Shown one piece after another: positions 10,701 to 23,869 of a DNA stretch of 64,000 nt. The stretch is from Auanema rhodensis (Eukaryota; Nematoda; Chromadorea; Rhabditida; Rhabditidae), in contig OZ059897.1 in the NCBI GenBank assembly GCA_964057225.1, positions 17,794,001 to 17,858,000 of the forward strand, read 5' to 3'. The position numbers and the translations under genes were made by a program. How positions within the stretch are numbered: the first letter of the stretch is position 1; the number at the start of each line of letters is the position of its first letter. The notes under the pieces were generated by a model that ran no database searches, had not been told where the DNA came from, and saw nothing but the letters and a program-made list of their open reading frames with translations.

Positions 10701-11232
10701 TGTTATTCAACGAAAAAATTAATTCTTCAGGGTGAAAATCGAGGATATAAGTGTGAACTTATATCAGTTGATATCTTGGTGCATTTTTAAGCTAGCGCAA
10801 ATCTGATAACACAGATCGACGCAGCTTAAAAATCCGCATCGAATGCACTATACTACATTGAGAAACGCTTAATACAAAAATTAGTTATGATCGTTTGAAA
10901 AATGATGCATTAGTGTATGTTGAGTTTCCATGTACACTCAACATTGCTTCCAAAAACATTTTGACAAACATTTTTTCGAAAAATTTCAAAATAATTTAGC
11001 AAAAAGTAGATGTTTTTAGATTCCATTTTTCAAGGCAAAGACGATGGACAATGTTATTCAACGAAAAAAGTAATTCTTCAGGGTGAAAATCGAGGATATA
11101 AGTGTGAACTTATATCAGTTGATATCTCGGTGCATTTTTAAGCTAGCGCAAATCTGATAACACAGATCGACGCAGCTTAAAAATCCGCATCGAATGCACT
11201 ATACTACATTGAGAAACGCTTAATACAAAAAT
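7723..11232. repeat. Mixed units 23-32
   Basis: No tandem higher-order copy of this segment is visible in the window. It links left and right types. Unit 25 (8425) combines the old TTTTGC form with AACAAAAAAA and the CTAATAAC tail. Unit 26 (8776) joins a TCCATTTTTC head to the CTTGG/EcoRI tail of units 14 and 20. Unit 27 (9127) is a CAAGATAATTCAGC unit. Unit 28 (9478) carries the EcoRI site plus GCTCAAT, a pair of changes seen again only about 30 kb downstream. Private changes occur in unit 24 (8149, C to A), unit 31 (CpG at offset 96-97 lost) and unit 32 (offset 88 A to C). Confidence 0.7.
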
Positions 11233-13689
11233 TAGTTATAATCGTTTGAAAAATGATGCATTAGTGTATGTTGAGTTTCCATGTACACTCAACATTGCTT
11301 CCAAAAACATTTTGACAAAAATTTTTTCGAAAAATTTCAAAATAATTTAGCAAAAAGTAGATGTTTTTAGATTTCATTTTCCAAGGCGAAGACGATGGAC
11401 AATGTTATTCAACGAAAAAATTAATTCTTCAGGGTGAAAATCGAGGATATAAGTGTGAACTTATATCAGTTGATATCTCGGTGCATTTTTAAGCTAGCGC
11501 AAATCTGATAACACAGATCGACGCAGCTTAAAAATCCGCATCGAATGCACTATACTACATTGAGAAACGCTTAATACAAAAATTAGTTATGATCGTTTGA
11601 AAAATGATGCATTAGTGTATGTTGAGTTTCCATGTACACTCAACATTGCTTCCAAAAACATTTTGACAAAAATTTTTTCGAAAAATTTCAAAATAATTTA
11701 GCAAAAAGTAGATGTTTTTAGATTCCATTTTTCAAGGCAAAGACGATGGACAATGTTATTCAACGAAAAAAGTAATTCTTCAGGGTGAAAATCGAGGATA
11801 TAAGTGTGAACTTATATCAGTTGATATCTCGGTGCATTTTTAAGCTAGCGCAAATCTGATAACACAGATCGACGCAGCTTAAAAATCCGCATCGAATGCA
11901 CTATACTACATTGAGAAACGCTTAATACAAAAATTAGTTATAATTGTTTGAAAAATGATGCATTAGTGTATGTTGAGTTTCCATGTACACTCAACATTGC
12001 TTCCAAAAACATTTTGACAAAAATTTTTTCGAAAAATTTCAAAATAATTTAGCAAAAAGTAGATGTTTTTAGATTTCATTTTCCAAGGCGAAGACGATGG
12101 ACAATGTTATTCAACGAAAAAATTAATTCTTCAGGGTGAAAATCGAGGATATAAGTGTGAACTTATATCAGTTGATATCTCGGTGCATTTTTAAGCTAGC
12201 GCAAATCTGATAACACAGATCGACGCAGCTTAAAAATCCGCATCGAATGCACTATACTACATCGAGAAACGCTTAATACAAAAATTAGTTATAATCGTTT
12301 GAAAAATGATGCATTAGTGTATGTTGAGTTTCCATGTACACTCAACATTGCTTCCAAAAACATTTTGACAAAAATTTTTTCGAAAAATTTCAAAATAATT
12401 TAGCAAAAAGTAGATGTTTTTAGATTCCATTTTTCAAGGCAAAGACGATGGACAATGTTATTCAACGAAAAAAGTAATTCTTCAGGGTGAAAATCGAGGA
12501 TATAAGTGTGAACTTATATCAGTTGATATCTCGGTGCATTTTTAAGCTAGCGCAAATCTGATAACACAGATCGACGCAGCTTAAAAATCCGCATCGAATG
12601 CACTATACTACATTGAGAAACGCTTAATACAAAAATTAGTTATAATCGTTTGAAAAATGATGCATTAGTGTATGTTGAGTTTCCATGTACACTCAACATT
12701 GCTTCCAAAAACATTTTGACAAAAATTTTTTCGAAAAATTTCAAAATAATTTAGCAAAAAGTAGATGTTTTTAGATTTCATTTTCCAAGGCGAAGACGAT
12801 GGACAATGTTATTCAACGAAAAAATTAATTCTTCAGGGTGAAAATCGAGGATATAAGTGTGAACTTATATCAGTTGATATCTCGGTGCATTTTTAAGCTA
12901 GCGCAAATCTGATAACACAGATCGACGCAGCTTAAAAATCCGCATCGAATGCACTATACTACATTGAGAAACGCTTAATACAAAAATTAGTTATAATCGT
13001 TTGAAAAATGATGCATTAGTGTATGTTGAGTTTCCATGTACACTCAACATTGCTTCCAAAAACATTTTGACAAAAATTTTTTCGAAAAATTTCAAAATAA
13101 TTTAGCAAAAAGTAGATGTTTTTAGATTTCATTTTCCAAGGCGAAGACGATGGACAATGTTATTCAACGAAAAAATTAATTCTTCAGGGTGAAAATCGAG
13201 GATATAAGTGTGAACTTATATCAGTTGATATCTCGGTGCATTTTTAAGCTAGCGCAAATCTGATAACACAGATCGACGCAGCTTAAAAATCCGCATCGAA
13301 TGCACTATATTACATCGAGAAACGCTTGATACAAAAATTAGTTATAATCGTTTGAAAAATGATGCATTAGTGTATGTTGAGTTTCCATGTACACTCAACA
13401 TTGCTTCCAAAAACATTTTGACAAAAATTTTTTCGAAAAATTTCAAAATAATTTAGCAAAAAGTAGATGTTTTTAGATTTCATTTTTCAAGGCAAAGACG
13501 ATGGACAATGTTATTCAACGAAAAAATTAATTCTTCAGGGTGAAAATCGAGGATATAAGTGTGAACTTATATCAGTTGATATCTCGGTGCATTTTTAAGC
13601 TAGCGCAAATCTGATAACACAGATCGACGCAGCTTAAAAATCCGCATCGAATGCACTATACTACATTGAGAAACGCTTAATACAAAAAT
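11233..13689. repeat. 7-unit higher-order repeat (2457 bp), copy 1
   Basis: Units 33-39 match units 40-46 with no difference at any of the sites I compared. Landmarks are G8 with GTAATTC in the second unit (11584), ATTG at offset 8-11 in the third (11935), and TATATTACATCGAG followed by CGCTTGATA in the sixth (12988). From here A at offset 8 and the TTTCATTTTCCAAGGCGAAG form become dominant. The match continues into the next unit until offset 329. Confidence 0.85.
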
Positions 13690-16146
13690 TAGTTATAATC
13701 GTTTGAAAAATGATGCATTAGTGTATGTTGAGTTTCCATGTACACTCAACATTGCTTCCAAAAACATTTTGACAAAAATTTTTTCGAAAAATTTCAAAAT
13801 AATTTAGCAAAAAGTAGATGTTTTTAGATTTCATTTTCCAAGGCGAAGACGATGGACAATGTTATTCAACGAAAAAATTAATTCTTCAGGGTGAAAATCG
13901 AGGATATAAGTGTGAACTTATATCAGTTGATATCTCGGTGCATTTTTAAGCTAGCGCAAATCTGATAACACAGATCGACGCAGCTTAAAAATCCGCATCG
14001 AATGCACTATACTACATTGAGAAACGCTTAATACAAAAATTAGTTATGATCGTTTGAAAAATGATGCATTAGTGTATGTTGAGTTTCCATGTACACTCAA
14101 CATTGCTTCCAAAAACATTTTGACAAAAATTTTTTCGAAAAATTTCAAAATAATTTAGCAAAAAGTAGATGTTTTTAGATTCCATTTTTCAAGGCAAAGA
14201 CGATGGACAATGTTATTCAACGAAAAAAGTAATTCTTCAGGGTGAAAATCGAGGATATAAGTGTGAACTTATATCAGTTGATATCTCGGTGCATTTTTAA
14301 GCTAGCGCAAATCTGATAACACAGATCGACGCAGCTTAAAAATCCGCATCGAATGCACTATACTACATTGAGAAACGCTTAATACAAAAATTAGTTATAA
14401 TTGTTTGAAAAATGATGCATTAGTGTATGTTGAGTTTCCATGTACACTCAACATTGCTTCCAAAAACATTTTGACAAAAATTTTTTCGAAAAATTTCAAA
14501 ATAATTTAGCAAAAAGTAGATGTTTTTAGATTTCATTTTCCAAGGCGAAGACGATGGACAATGTTATTCAACGAAAAAATTAATTCTTCAGGGTGAAAAT
14601 CGAGGATATAAGTGTGAACTTATATCAGTTGATATCTCGGTGCATTTTTAAGCTAGCGCAAATCTGATAACACAGATCGACGCAGCTTAAAAATCCGCAT
14701 CGAATGCACTATACTACATCGAGAAACGCTTAATACAAAAATTAGTTATAATCGTTTGAAAAATGATGCATTAGTGTATGTTGAGTTTCCATGTACACTC
14801 AACATTGCTTCCAAAAACATTTTGACAAAAATTTTTTCGAAAAATTTCAAAATAATTTAGCAAAAAGTAGATGTTTTTAGATTCCATTTTTCAAGGCAAA
14901 GACGATGGACAATGTTATTCAACGAAAAAAGTAATTCTTCAGGGTGAAAATCGAGGATATAAGTGTGAACTTATATCAGTTGATATCTCGGTGCATTTTT
15001 AAGCTAGCGCAAATCTGATAACACAGATCGACGCAGCTTAAAAATCCGCATCGAATGCACTATACTACATTGAGAAACGCTTAATACAAAAATTAGTTAT
15101 AATCGTTTGAAAAATGATGCATTAGTGTATGTTGAGTTTCCATGTACACTCAACATTGCTTCCAAAAACATTTTGACAAAAATTTTTTCGAAAAATTTCA
15201 AAATAATTTAGCAAAAAGTAGATGTTTTTAGATTTCATTTTCCAAGGCGAAGACGATGGACAATGTTATTCAACGAAAAAATTAATTCTTCAGGGTGAAA
15301 ATCGAGGATATAAGTGTGAACTTATATCAGTTGATATCTCGGTGCATTTTTAAGCTAGCGCAAATCTGATAACACAGATCGACGCAGCTTAAAAATCCGC
15401 ATCGAATGCACTATACTACATTGAGAAACGCTTAATACAAAAATTAGTTATAATCGTTTGAAAAATGATGCATTAGTGTATGTTGAGTTTCCATGTACAC
15501 TCAACATTGCTTCCAAAAACATTTTGACAAAAATTTTTTCGAAAAATTTCAAAATAATTTAGCAAAAAGTAGATGTTTTTAGATTTCATTTTCCAAGGCG
15601 AAGACGATGGACAATGTTATTCAACGAAAAAATTAATTCTTCAGGGTGAAAATCGAGGATATAAGTGTGAACTTATATCAGTTGATATCTCGGTGCATTT
15701 TTAAGCTAGCGCAAATCTGATAACACAGATCGACGCAGCTTAAAAATCCGCATCGAATGCACTATATTACATCGAGAAACGCTTGATACAAAAATTAGTT
15801 ATAATCGTTTGAAAAATGATGCATTAGTGTATGTTGAGTTTCCATGTACACTCAACATTGCTTCCAAAAACATTTTGACAAAAATTTTTTCGAAAAATTT
15901 CAAAATAATTTAGCAAAAAGTAGATGTTTTTAGATTTCATTTTTCAAGGCAAAGACGATGGACAATGTTATTCAACGAAAAAATTAATTCTTCAGGGTGA
16001 AAATCGAGGATATAAGTGTGAACTTATATCAGTTGATATCTCGGTGCATTTTTAAGCTAGCGCAAATCTGATAACACAGATCGACGCAGCTTAAAAATCC
16101 GCATCGAATGCACTATACTACATTGAGAAACGCTTAATACAAAAAT
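13690..16146. repeat. 7-unit higher-order repeat (2457 bp), copy 2
   Basis: Units 40-46 repeat the order of units 33-39, with the same landmarks at 14041, 14392 and 15445. Unit 47 then continues as unit 40 does up to offset 328, where CATCGAG replaces CATTGAG. The copies look identical, so this is either a very recent duplication or, less likely, an assembly duplication. Confidence 0.85.
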
Positions 16147-17551
16147 TAGTTATAATCGTTTGAAAAATGATGCATTAGTGTATGTTGAGTTTCCATGTAC
16201 ACTCAACATTGCTTCCAAAAACATTTTGACAAAAATTTTTTCGAAAAATTTCAAAATAATTTAGCAAAAAGTAGATGTTTTTAGATTTCATTTTCCAAGG
16301 CGAAGACGATGGACAATGTTATTCAACGAAAAAATTAATTCTTCAGGGTGAAAATCGAGGATATAAGTGTGAACTTATATCAGTTGATATCTCGGTGCAT
16401 TTTTAAGCTAGCGCAAATCTGATAACACAGATCGACGCAGCTTAAAAATCCGCATCGAATGCACTATACTACATCGAGAAACGCTTAATACAAAAATTAG
16501 TTATAATCGTTTGAAAAATGATGCATTAGTGTATGTTGAGTTTCCATGTACACTCAACATTGCTTCCAAAAACATTTTGACAAAAATTTTTTCGAAAAAT
16601 TTCAAAATAATTTAGCAAAAAGTAGATGTTTTTAGATTTCATTTTCCAAGGCGAAGACGATGGACAATGTTATTCAACGAAAAAATTAATTCTTCAGGGT
16701 GAAAATCGAGGATATAAGTGTGAACTTATATCAGTTGATATCTCGGTGCATTTTTAAGCTAGCGCAAATCTGATAACACAGATCGACGCAGCTTAAAAAT
16801 CCGCATCGAATGCACTATACTACATTGAGAAACGCTTAATACAAAAATTAGTTATAATCGTTTGAAAAATGATGCATTAGTGTATGTTGAGTTTCCATGT
16901 ACACTCAACATTGCTTCCAAAAACATTTTGACAAAAATTTTTTCGAAAAATTTCAAAATAATTTAGCAAAAAGTAGATGTTTTTAGATTTCATTTTCCAA
17001 GGCGAAGACGATGGACAATGTTATTCAACGAAAAAAGTAATTCTTCAGGATGAAAATCGAGGATATAAGTGTGAACTTATATCAGTTGATATCTCGGTGC
17101 ATTTTTAAGCTAGCGCAAATCTGATAACACAGATCGACGCAGCTTAAAAATCCGCATCGAATGCACTATACTACATTGAGAAACGCTTAATACAAAAATT
17201 AGTTATAATCGTTTGAAAAAGTGATGCATTAGTGTATGTTGAGTTTCCATGTACACTCAACATTGCTTCCAAAAACATTTTGACAAAAATTTTTTCGAAA
17301 AATTTCAAAATAATTTAGCAAAAAGTAGATGTTTTTAGATTCCATTTTTCAAGGCAAAGACGATGGACAATGTTATTCAACGAAAAAAGTAATTCTTCAG
17401 GGTGAAAATCGAGGATATAAGTGTGAACTTATATCAGTTGATATCTCGGTGCATTTTTAAGCTAGCGCAAATCTGATAACACAGATCGACGCAGCTTAAA
17501 AATCCGCATCGAATGCACTATACTACATTGAGAAACGCTTAATACAAAAAT
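16147..17551. repeat. Mixed units 47-50 with the first single-base insertion
   Basis: Units 47 and 48 are plain TTTCATTTTCC units. Unit 49 (16849) is a hybrid: it has the CCAAGGCGAAG head that normally goes with TTAATTC, but the GTAATTC tail of the other class, and a private GGATG for GGGTG near offset 203. Unit 50 (17200) is 352 bp long because an extra G follows GAAAAA, at 17221. No tandem copy of this block is visible. Confidence 0.8.
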
Positions 17552-20359
17552 TAGTTATGATCGTTTGAAAAATGATGCATTAGTGTATGTTGAGTTTCCA
17601 TGTACACTCAACATTGCTTCCAAAAACATTTTGACAAAAATTTTTTCGAAAAATTTCAAACTAATTTAGCAAAAAGTAGATGTTTTTAGATTTCATTTTC
17701 CAAGGCGAAGACGATGGACAATGTTATTCAACGAAAAAATTAATTCTTCAGGGTGAAAATCGAGGATATAAGTGTGAACTTATATCAGTTGATATCTCGG
17801 TGCATTTTTAAGCTAGCGCAAATCTGATAACACAGATCGACGCAGCTTAAAAATCCGCATCGAATGCACTATACTACATCGAGAAACGCTTAATACAAAA
17901 ATTAGTTATAATCGTTTGAAAAATGATGCATTAGTGTATGTTGAGTTTCCATGTACACTCAACATTGCTTCCAAAAACATTTTGACAAAAATTTTTTCGA
18001 AAAATTTCAAAATAATTTAGCAAAAAGTAGATGTTTTTAGATTCCATTTTTCAAGGCAAAGACGATAGACAATGTTATTCAACGAAAAAATCAATTCTTC
18101 AGGGTGAAAATTGAGGATATAAGTGTGAACTTATATCAGTTGATATCTCGGTGCATTTTTAAGCTAGCGCAAATCTGATAACACAGATCGACGCAGCTTA
18201 AAAATCCGCATCGAATGCACTATACTACATCGAGAAACGCTTAATACAAAAATTAGTTATAATCGTTTGAAAAATGATGCATTAGTGTATGTTGAGTTTC
18301 CATGTACACTCAACATTGCTTCCAAAAACATTTTGACAAAAATTTTTTCGAAAAATTTCAAAATAATTTAGCAAAAAGTAGATGTTTTTAGATTTCATTT
18401 TTCAAGGCAAAGACGATGGACAATGTTATTCAACGAAAAAATTAATTCTTCAGGGTGAAAATCGAGGATATAAGTGTGAACTTATATCAGTTGATATCTC
18501 GGTGCATTTTTAAGCTAGCGCAAATCTGATAACACAGATCGACGCAGCTTAAAAATCCGCATCGAATGCACTATACTACATTGAGAAACGCTTAATACAA
18601 AAATTAGTTATAATCGTTTGAAAAATGATGCATTAGTGTATGTTGAGTTTCCATGTACACTCAACATTGCTTCCAAAAACATTTTGACAAAAATTTTTTC
18701 GAAAAATTTCAAAATAATTTAGCAAAAAGTAGATGTTTTTAGATTTCATTTTCCAAGGCGAAGACGATGGACAATGTTATTCAACGAAAAAATTAATTCT
18801 TCAGGGTGAAAATCGAGGATATAAGTGTGAACTTATATCAGTTGATATCTCGGTGCATTTTTAAGCTAGCGCAAATCTGATAACACAGATCGACGCAGCT
18901 TAAAAATCCGCATCGAATGCACTATACTACATTGAGAAACGCTTAATACAAAAACTAGTTATGATCGTTTGAAAAATGATGCATTAGTGTATGTTGAGTT
19001 TCCATGTACACTCAACATTGCTTCCAAAAACATTTTGACAAAAATTTTTTCGAAAAATTTCAAAATAATTTAGCAAAAAGTAGATGTTTTTAGATTTCTT
19101 TTTTCAAGGCAAAGACGATGGACAATGTTATTCAACGAAAAAATTAATTCTTCAGGGTGAAAATCGAGGATATAAGTGTGAACTTATATCAGTTGATATC
19201 TCGGTGCATTTTTAAGCTAGCGCAAATCTGATAACACAGATCGACGCAGCTCAAAAATCCGCATCGAATGCACTATACTACATTGAGAAACGCTTAATAC
19301 AAAAATTAGTTATGATCGTTTGAAAAATGATGCATTAGTGTATGTTGAGTTTCCATGTACACTCAACATTGCTTCCAAAAACATTTTGACAAAAATTTTT
19401 TCGAAAAATTTCAAACTAATTTAGCAAAAAGTAGATGTTTTTAGATTTCATTTTCCAAGGCGAAGACGATGGACAATGTTATTCAACGAAAAAATTAATT
19501 CTTCAGGGTGAAAATCGAGGATATAAGTGTGAACTTATATCAGTTGATATCTCGGTGCATTTTTAAGCTAGCGCAAATCTGATAACACAGATCGACGCAG
19601 CTTAAAAATCCGCATCGAATGCACTATACTACATCGAGAAACGCTTAATACAAAAATTAGTTATAATCGTTTGAAAAATGATGCATTAGTGTATGTTGAG
19701 TTTCCATGTACACTCAACATTGCTTCCAAAAACATTTTGACAAAAATTTTTTCGAAAAATTTCAAAATAATTTAGCAAAAAGTAGATGTTTTTAGATTCC
19801 ATTTTTCAAGGCAAAGACGATGGACAATGTTATTCAACGAAAAAAGTAATTCTTCAGGGTGAAAATCGAGGATATAAGTGTGAACTTATATCAGTTGATA
19901 TCTCGGTGCATTTTTAAGCTAGCGCAAATCTGATAACACAGATCGACGCAGCTTAAAAATCCGCATCGAATGCACTATACTACATTGAGAAACGCTTAAT
20001 ACAAAATTTAGTTATAATCGTTTGAAAAATGATGCATTAGTGTATGTTGAGTTTCCATGTACACTCAACATTGCTTCCAAAAACATTTTGACAAAAATTT
20101 TTTCGAAAAATTTCAAAATAATTTAGCAAAAAGTAGATGTTTTTAGATTCCATTTTTCAAGGCAAAGACGATGGACAATGTTATTCAACGAAAAAAGTAA
20201 TTCTTCAGGGTGAAAATCGAGGATATAAGTGTGAACTTATATCAGTTGATATCTCGGTGCATTTTTAAGCTAGCGCAAATCTGATAACACAGATCGACGC
20301 AGCTTAAAAATCCGCATCGAATGCACTATACTACATTGAGAAACGCTTAATACAAAAAT
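17552..20359. repeat. 8-unit higher-order repeat (2808 bp), copy 1
   Basis: Units 51-58 have the order: CAAACTAA unit; ATAGAC/TCAATTC/ATTGAGG unit; TTTCATTTTTC unit; TTTCATTTTCC unit ending in ACTAGT; TTTCTTTTTT unit with CTC; CAAACTAA unit; then two GTAATTC units. Units 59-66 repeat it. The ACTAGT (SpeI) at 18954-18959 and its partner at 21762-21767 are the only two I saw, exactly 2808 bp apart. A private A to T change at 20007 marks this copy. Confidence 0.85.
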
Positions 20360-23167
20360 TAGTTATGATCGTTTGAAAAATGATGCATTAGTGTATGTTG
20401 AGTTTCCATGTACACTCAACATTGCTTCCAAAAACATTTTGACAAAAATTTTTTCGAAAAATTTCAAACTAATTTAGCAAAAAGTAGATGTTTTTAGATT
20501 TCATTTTCCAAGGCGAAGACGATGGACAATGTTATTCAACGAAAAAATTAATTCTTCAGGGTGAAAATCGAGGATATAAGTGTGAACTTATATCAGTTGA
20601 TATCTCGGTGCATTTTTAAGCTAGCGCAAATCTGATAACACAGATCGACGCAGCTTAAAAATCCGCATCGAATGCACTATACTACATCGAGAAACGCTTA
20701 ATACAAAAATTAGTTATAATCGTTTGAAAAATGATGCATTAGTGTATGTTGAGTTTCCATGTACACTCAACATTGCTTCCAAAAACATTTTGACAAAAAT
20801 TTTTTCGAAAAATTTCAAAATAATTTAGCAAAAAGTAGATGTTTTTAGATTCCATTTTTCAAGGCAAAGACGATAGACAATGTTATTCAACGAAAAAATC
20901 AATTCTTCAGGGTGAAAATTGAGGATATAAGTGTGAACTTATATCAGTTGATATCTCGGTGCATTTTTAAGCTAGCGCAAATCTGATAACACAGATCGAC
21001 GCAGCTTAAAAATCCGCATCGAATGCACTATACTACATCGAGAAACGCTTAATACAAAAATTAGTTATAATCGTTTGAAAAATGATGCATTAGTGTATGT
21101 TGAGTTTCCATGTACACTCAACATTGCTTCCAAAAACATTTTGACAAAAATTTTTTCGAAAAATTTCAAAATAATTTAGCAAAAAGTAGATGTTTTTAGA
21201 TTTCATTTTTCAAGGCAAAGACGATGGACAATGTTATTCAACGAAAAAATTAATTCTTCAGGGTGAAAATCGAGGATATAAGTGTGAACTTATATCAGTT
21301 GATATCTCGGTGCATTTTTAAGCTAGCGCAAATCTGATAACACAGATCGACGCAGCTTAAAAATCCGCATCGAATGCACTATACTACATTGAGAAACGCT
21401 TAATACAAAAATTAGTTATAATCGTTTGAAAAATGATGCATTAGTGTATGTTGAGTTTCCATGTACACTCAACATTGCTTCCAAAAACATTTTGACAAAA
21501 ATTTTTTCGAAAAATTTCAAAATAATTTAGCAAAAAGTAGATGTTTTTAGATTTCATTTTCCAAGGCGAAGACGATGGACAATGTTATTCAACGAAAAAA
21601 TTAATTCTTCAGGGTGAAAATCGAGGATATAAGTGTGAACTTATATCAGTTGATATCTCGGTGCATTTTTAAGCTAGCGCAAATCTGATAACACAGATCG
21701 ACGCAGCTTAAAAATCCGCATCGAATGCACTATACTACATTGAGAAACGCTTAATACAAAAACTAGTTATGATCGTTTGAAAAATGATGCATTAGTGTAT
21801 GTTGAGTTTCCATGTACACTCAACATTGCTTCCAAAAACATTTTGACAAAAATTTTTTCGAAAAATTTCAAAATAATTTAGCAAAAAGTAGATGTTTTTA
21901 GATTTCTTTTTTCAAGGCAAAGACGATGGACAATGTTATTCAACGAAAAAATTAATTCTTCAGGGTGAAAATCGAGGATATAAGTGTGAACTTATATCAG
22001 TTGATATCTCGGTGCATTTTTAAGCTAGCGCAAATCTGATAACACAGATCGACGCAGCTCAAAAATCCGCATCGAATGCACTATACTACATTGAGAAACG
22101 CTTAATACAAAAATTAGTTATGATCGTTTGAAAAATGATGCATTAGTGTATGTTGAGTTTCCATGTACACTCAACATTGCTTCCAAAAACATTTTGACAA
22201 AAATTTTTTCGAAAAATTTCAAACTAATTTAGCAAAAAGTAGATGTTTTTAGATTTCATTTTCCAAGGCGAAGACGATGGACAATGTTATTCAACGAAAA
22301 AATTAATTCTTCAGGGTGAAAATCGAGGATATAAGTGTGAACTTATATCAGTTGATATCTCGGTGCATTTTTCAGCTAGCGCAAATCTGATAACACAGAT
22401 CGACGCAGCTTAAAAATCCGCATCGAATGCACTATACTACATCGAGAAACGCTTAATACAAAAATTAGTTATAATCGTTTGAAAAATGATGCATTAGTGT
22501 ATGTTGAGTTTCCATGTACACTCAACATTGCTTCCAAAAACATTTTGACAAAAATTTTTTCGAAAAATTTCAAAATAATTTAGCAAAAAGTAGATGTTTT
22601 TAGATTCCATTTTTCGAGGCAAAGACGATGGACAATGTTATTCAACGAAAAAAGTAATTCTTCAGGGTGAAAATCGAGGATATAAGTGTGAACTTATATC
22701 AGTTGATATCTCGGTGCATTTTTAAGCTAGCGCAAATCTGATAACACAGATCGACGCAGCTTAAAAATCCGCATCGAATGCACTATACTACATTGAGAAA
22801 CGCTTAATACAAAAATTAGTTATAATCGTTTGAAAAATGATGCATTAGTGTATGTTGAGTTTCCATGTACACTCAACATTGCTTCCAAAAACATTTTGAC
22901 AAAAATTTTTTCGAAAAATTTCAAAATAATTTAGCAAAAAGTAGATGTTTTTAGATTCCATTTTTCAAGGCAAAGACGATGGACAATGTTATTCAACGAA
23001 AAAAGTAATTCTTCAGGGTGAAAATCGAGGATATAAGTGTGAACTTATATCAGTTGATATCTCGGTGCATTTTTAAGCTAGCGCAAATCTGATAACACAG
23101 ATCGACGCAGCTTAAAAATCCGCATCGAATGCACTATACTACATTGAGAAACGCTTAATACAAAAAT
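20360..23167. repeat. 8-unit higher-order repeat (2808 bp), copy 2
   Basis: Units 59-66 repeat units 51-58. I noticed three changes particular to this copy besides 20007 in the other: CAGCTAGC for AAGCTAGC in unit 64 (22115), TTCGAGGC for TTCAAGGC in unit 65 (22466), and the absence of the 20007 change. The CAGCTAGC mark lets the next, 5-unit, duplication be traced. Confidence 0.85.
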
Positions 23168-23869
23168 TAGTTATGATCGTTTGAAAAATGATGCATTAGT
23201 GTATGTTGAGTTTCCATGTACACTCAACATTGCTTCCAAAAACATTTTGACAAAAATTTTTTCGAAAAATTTCAAACTAATTTAGCAAAAAGTAGATGTT
23301 TTTAGATTTCATTTTCCAAGGCGAAGACGATGGACAATGTTATTCAACGAAAAAATTAATTCTTCAGGGTGAAAATCGAGGATATAAGTGTGAACTTATA
23401 TCAGTTGATATCTCGGTGCATTTTTAAGCTAGCGCAAATCTGATAACACAGATCGACGCAGCTTAAAAATCCGCATCGAATGCACTATACTACATCGAGA
23501 AACGCTTAATACAAAAATTAGTTATAATCGTTTGAAAAATGATGCATTAGTGTATGTTGAGTTTCCATGTACACTCAACATTGCTTCCAAAAACATTTTG
23601 ACAAAAATTTTTTCGAAAAATTTCAAAATAATTTAGCAAAAAGTAGATGTTTTTAGATTCCATTTTTCAAGGCAAAGACGATGGACAATGTTATTCAACG
23701 AAAAAATTAATTCTTCAGGGTGAAAATCGAGGATATAAGTGTGAACTTATATCAGTTGATATCTCGGTGCATTTTTAAGCTAGCGCAAATCTGATAACAC
23801 AGATCGACGCAGCTCAAAAATCCGCATCGAATGCACTATACTACATTGAGAAACGCTTAATACAAAAAT
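22115..23869. repeat. 5-unit duplication (1755 bp), copy 1
   Basis: Units 64-68 run CAAACTAA with CAGCTAGC, GTAATTC, GTAATTC, CAAACTAA, then hybrid unit 68. Units 69-73 repeat this with the same CAGCTAGC mark in the first unit. The block overlaps the second copy of the 8-mer, so the 5-unit event came after the 8-unit one. The fifth unit differs between copies: here it has the CTC tail of unit 63, in copy 2 the ATAGAC haplotype. Confidence 0.8.
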
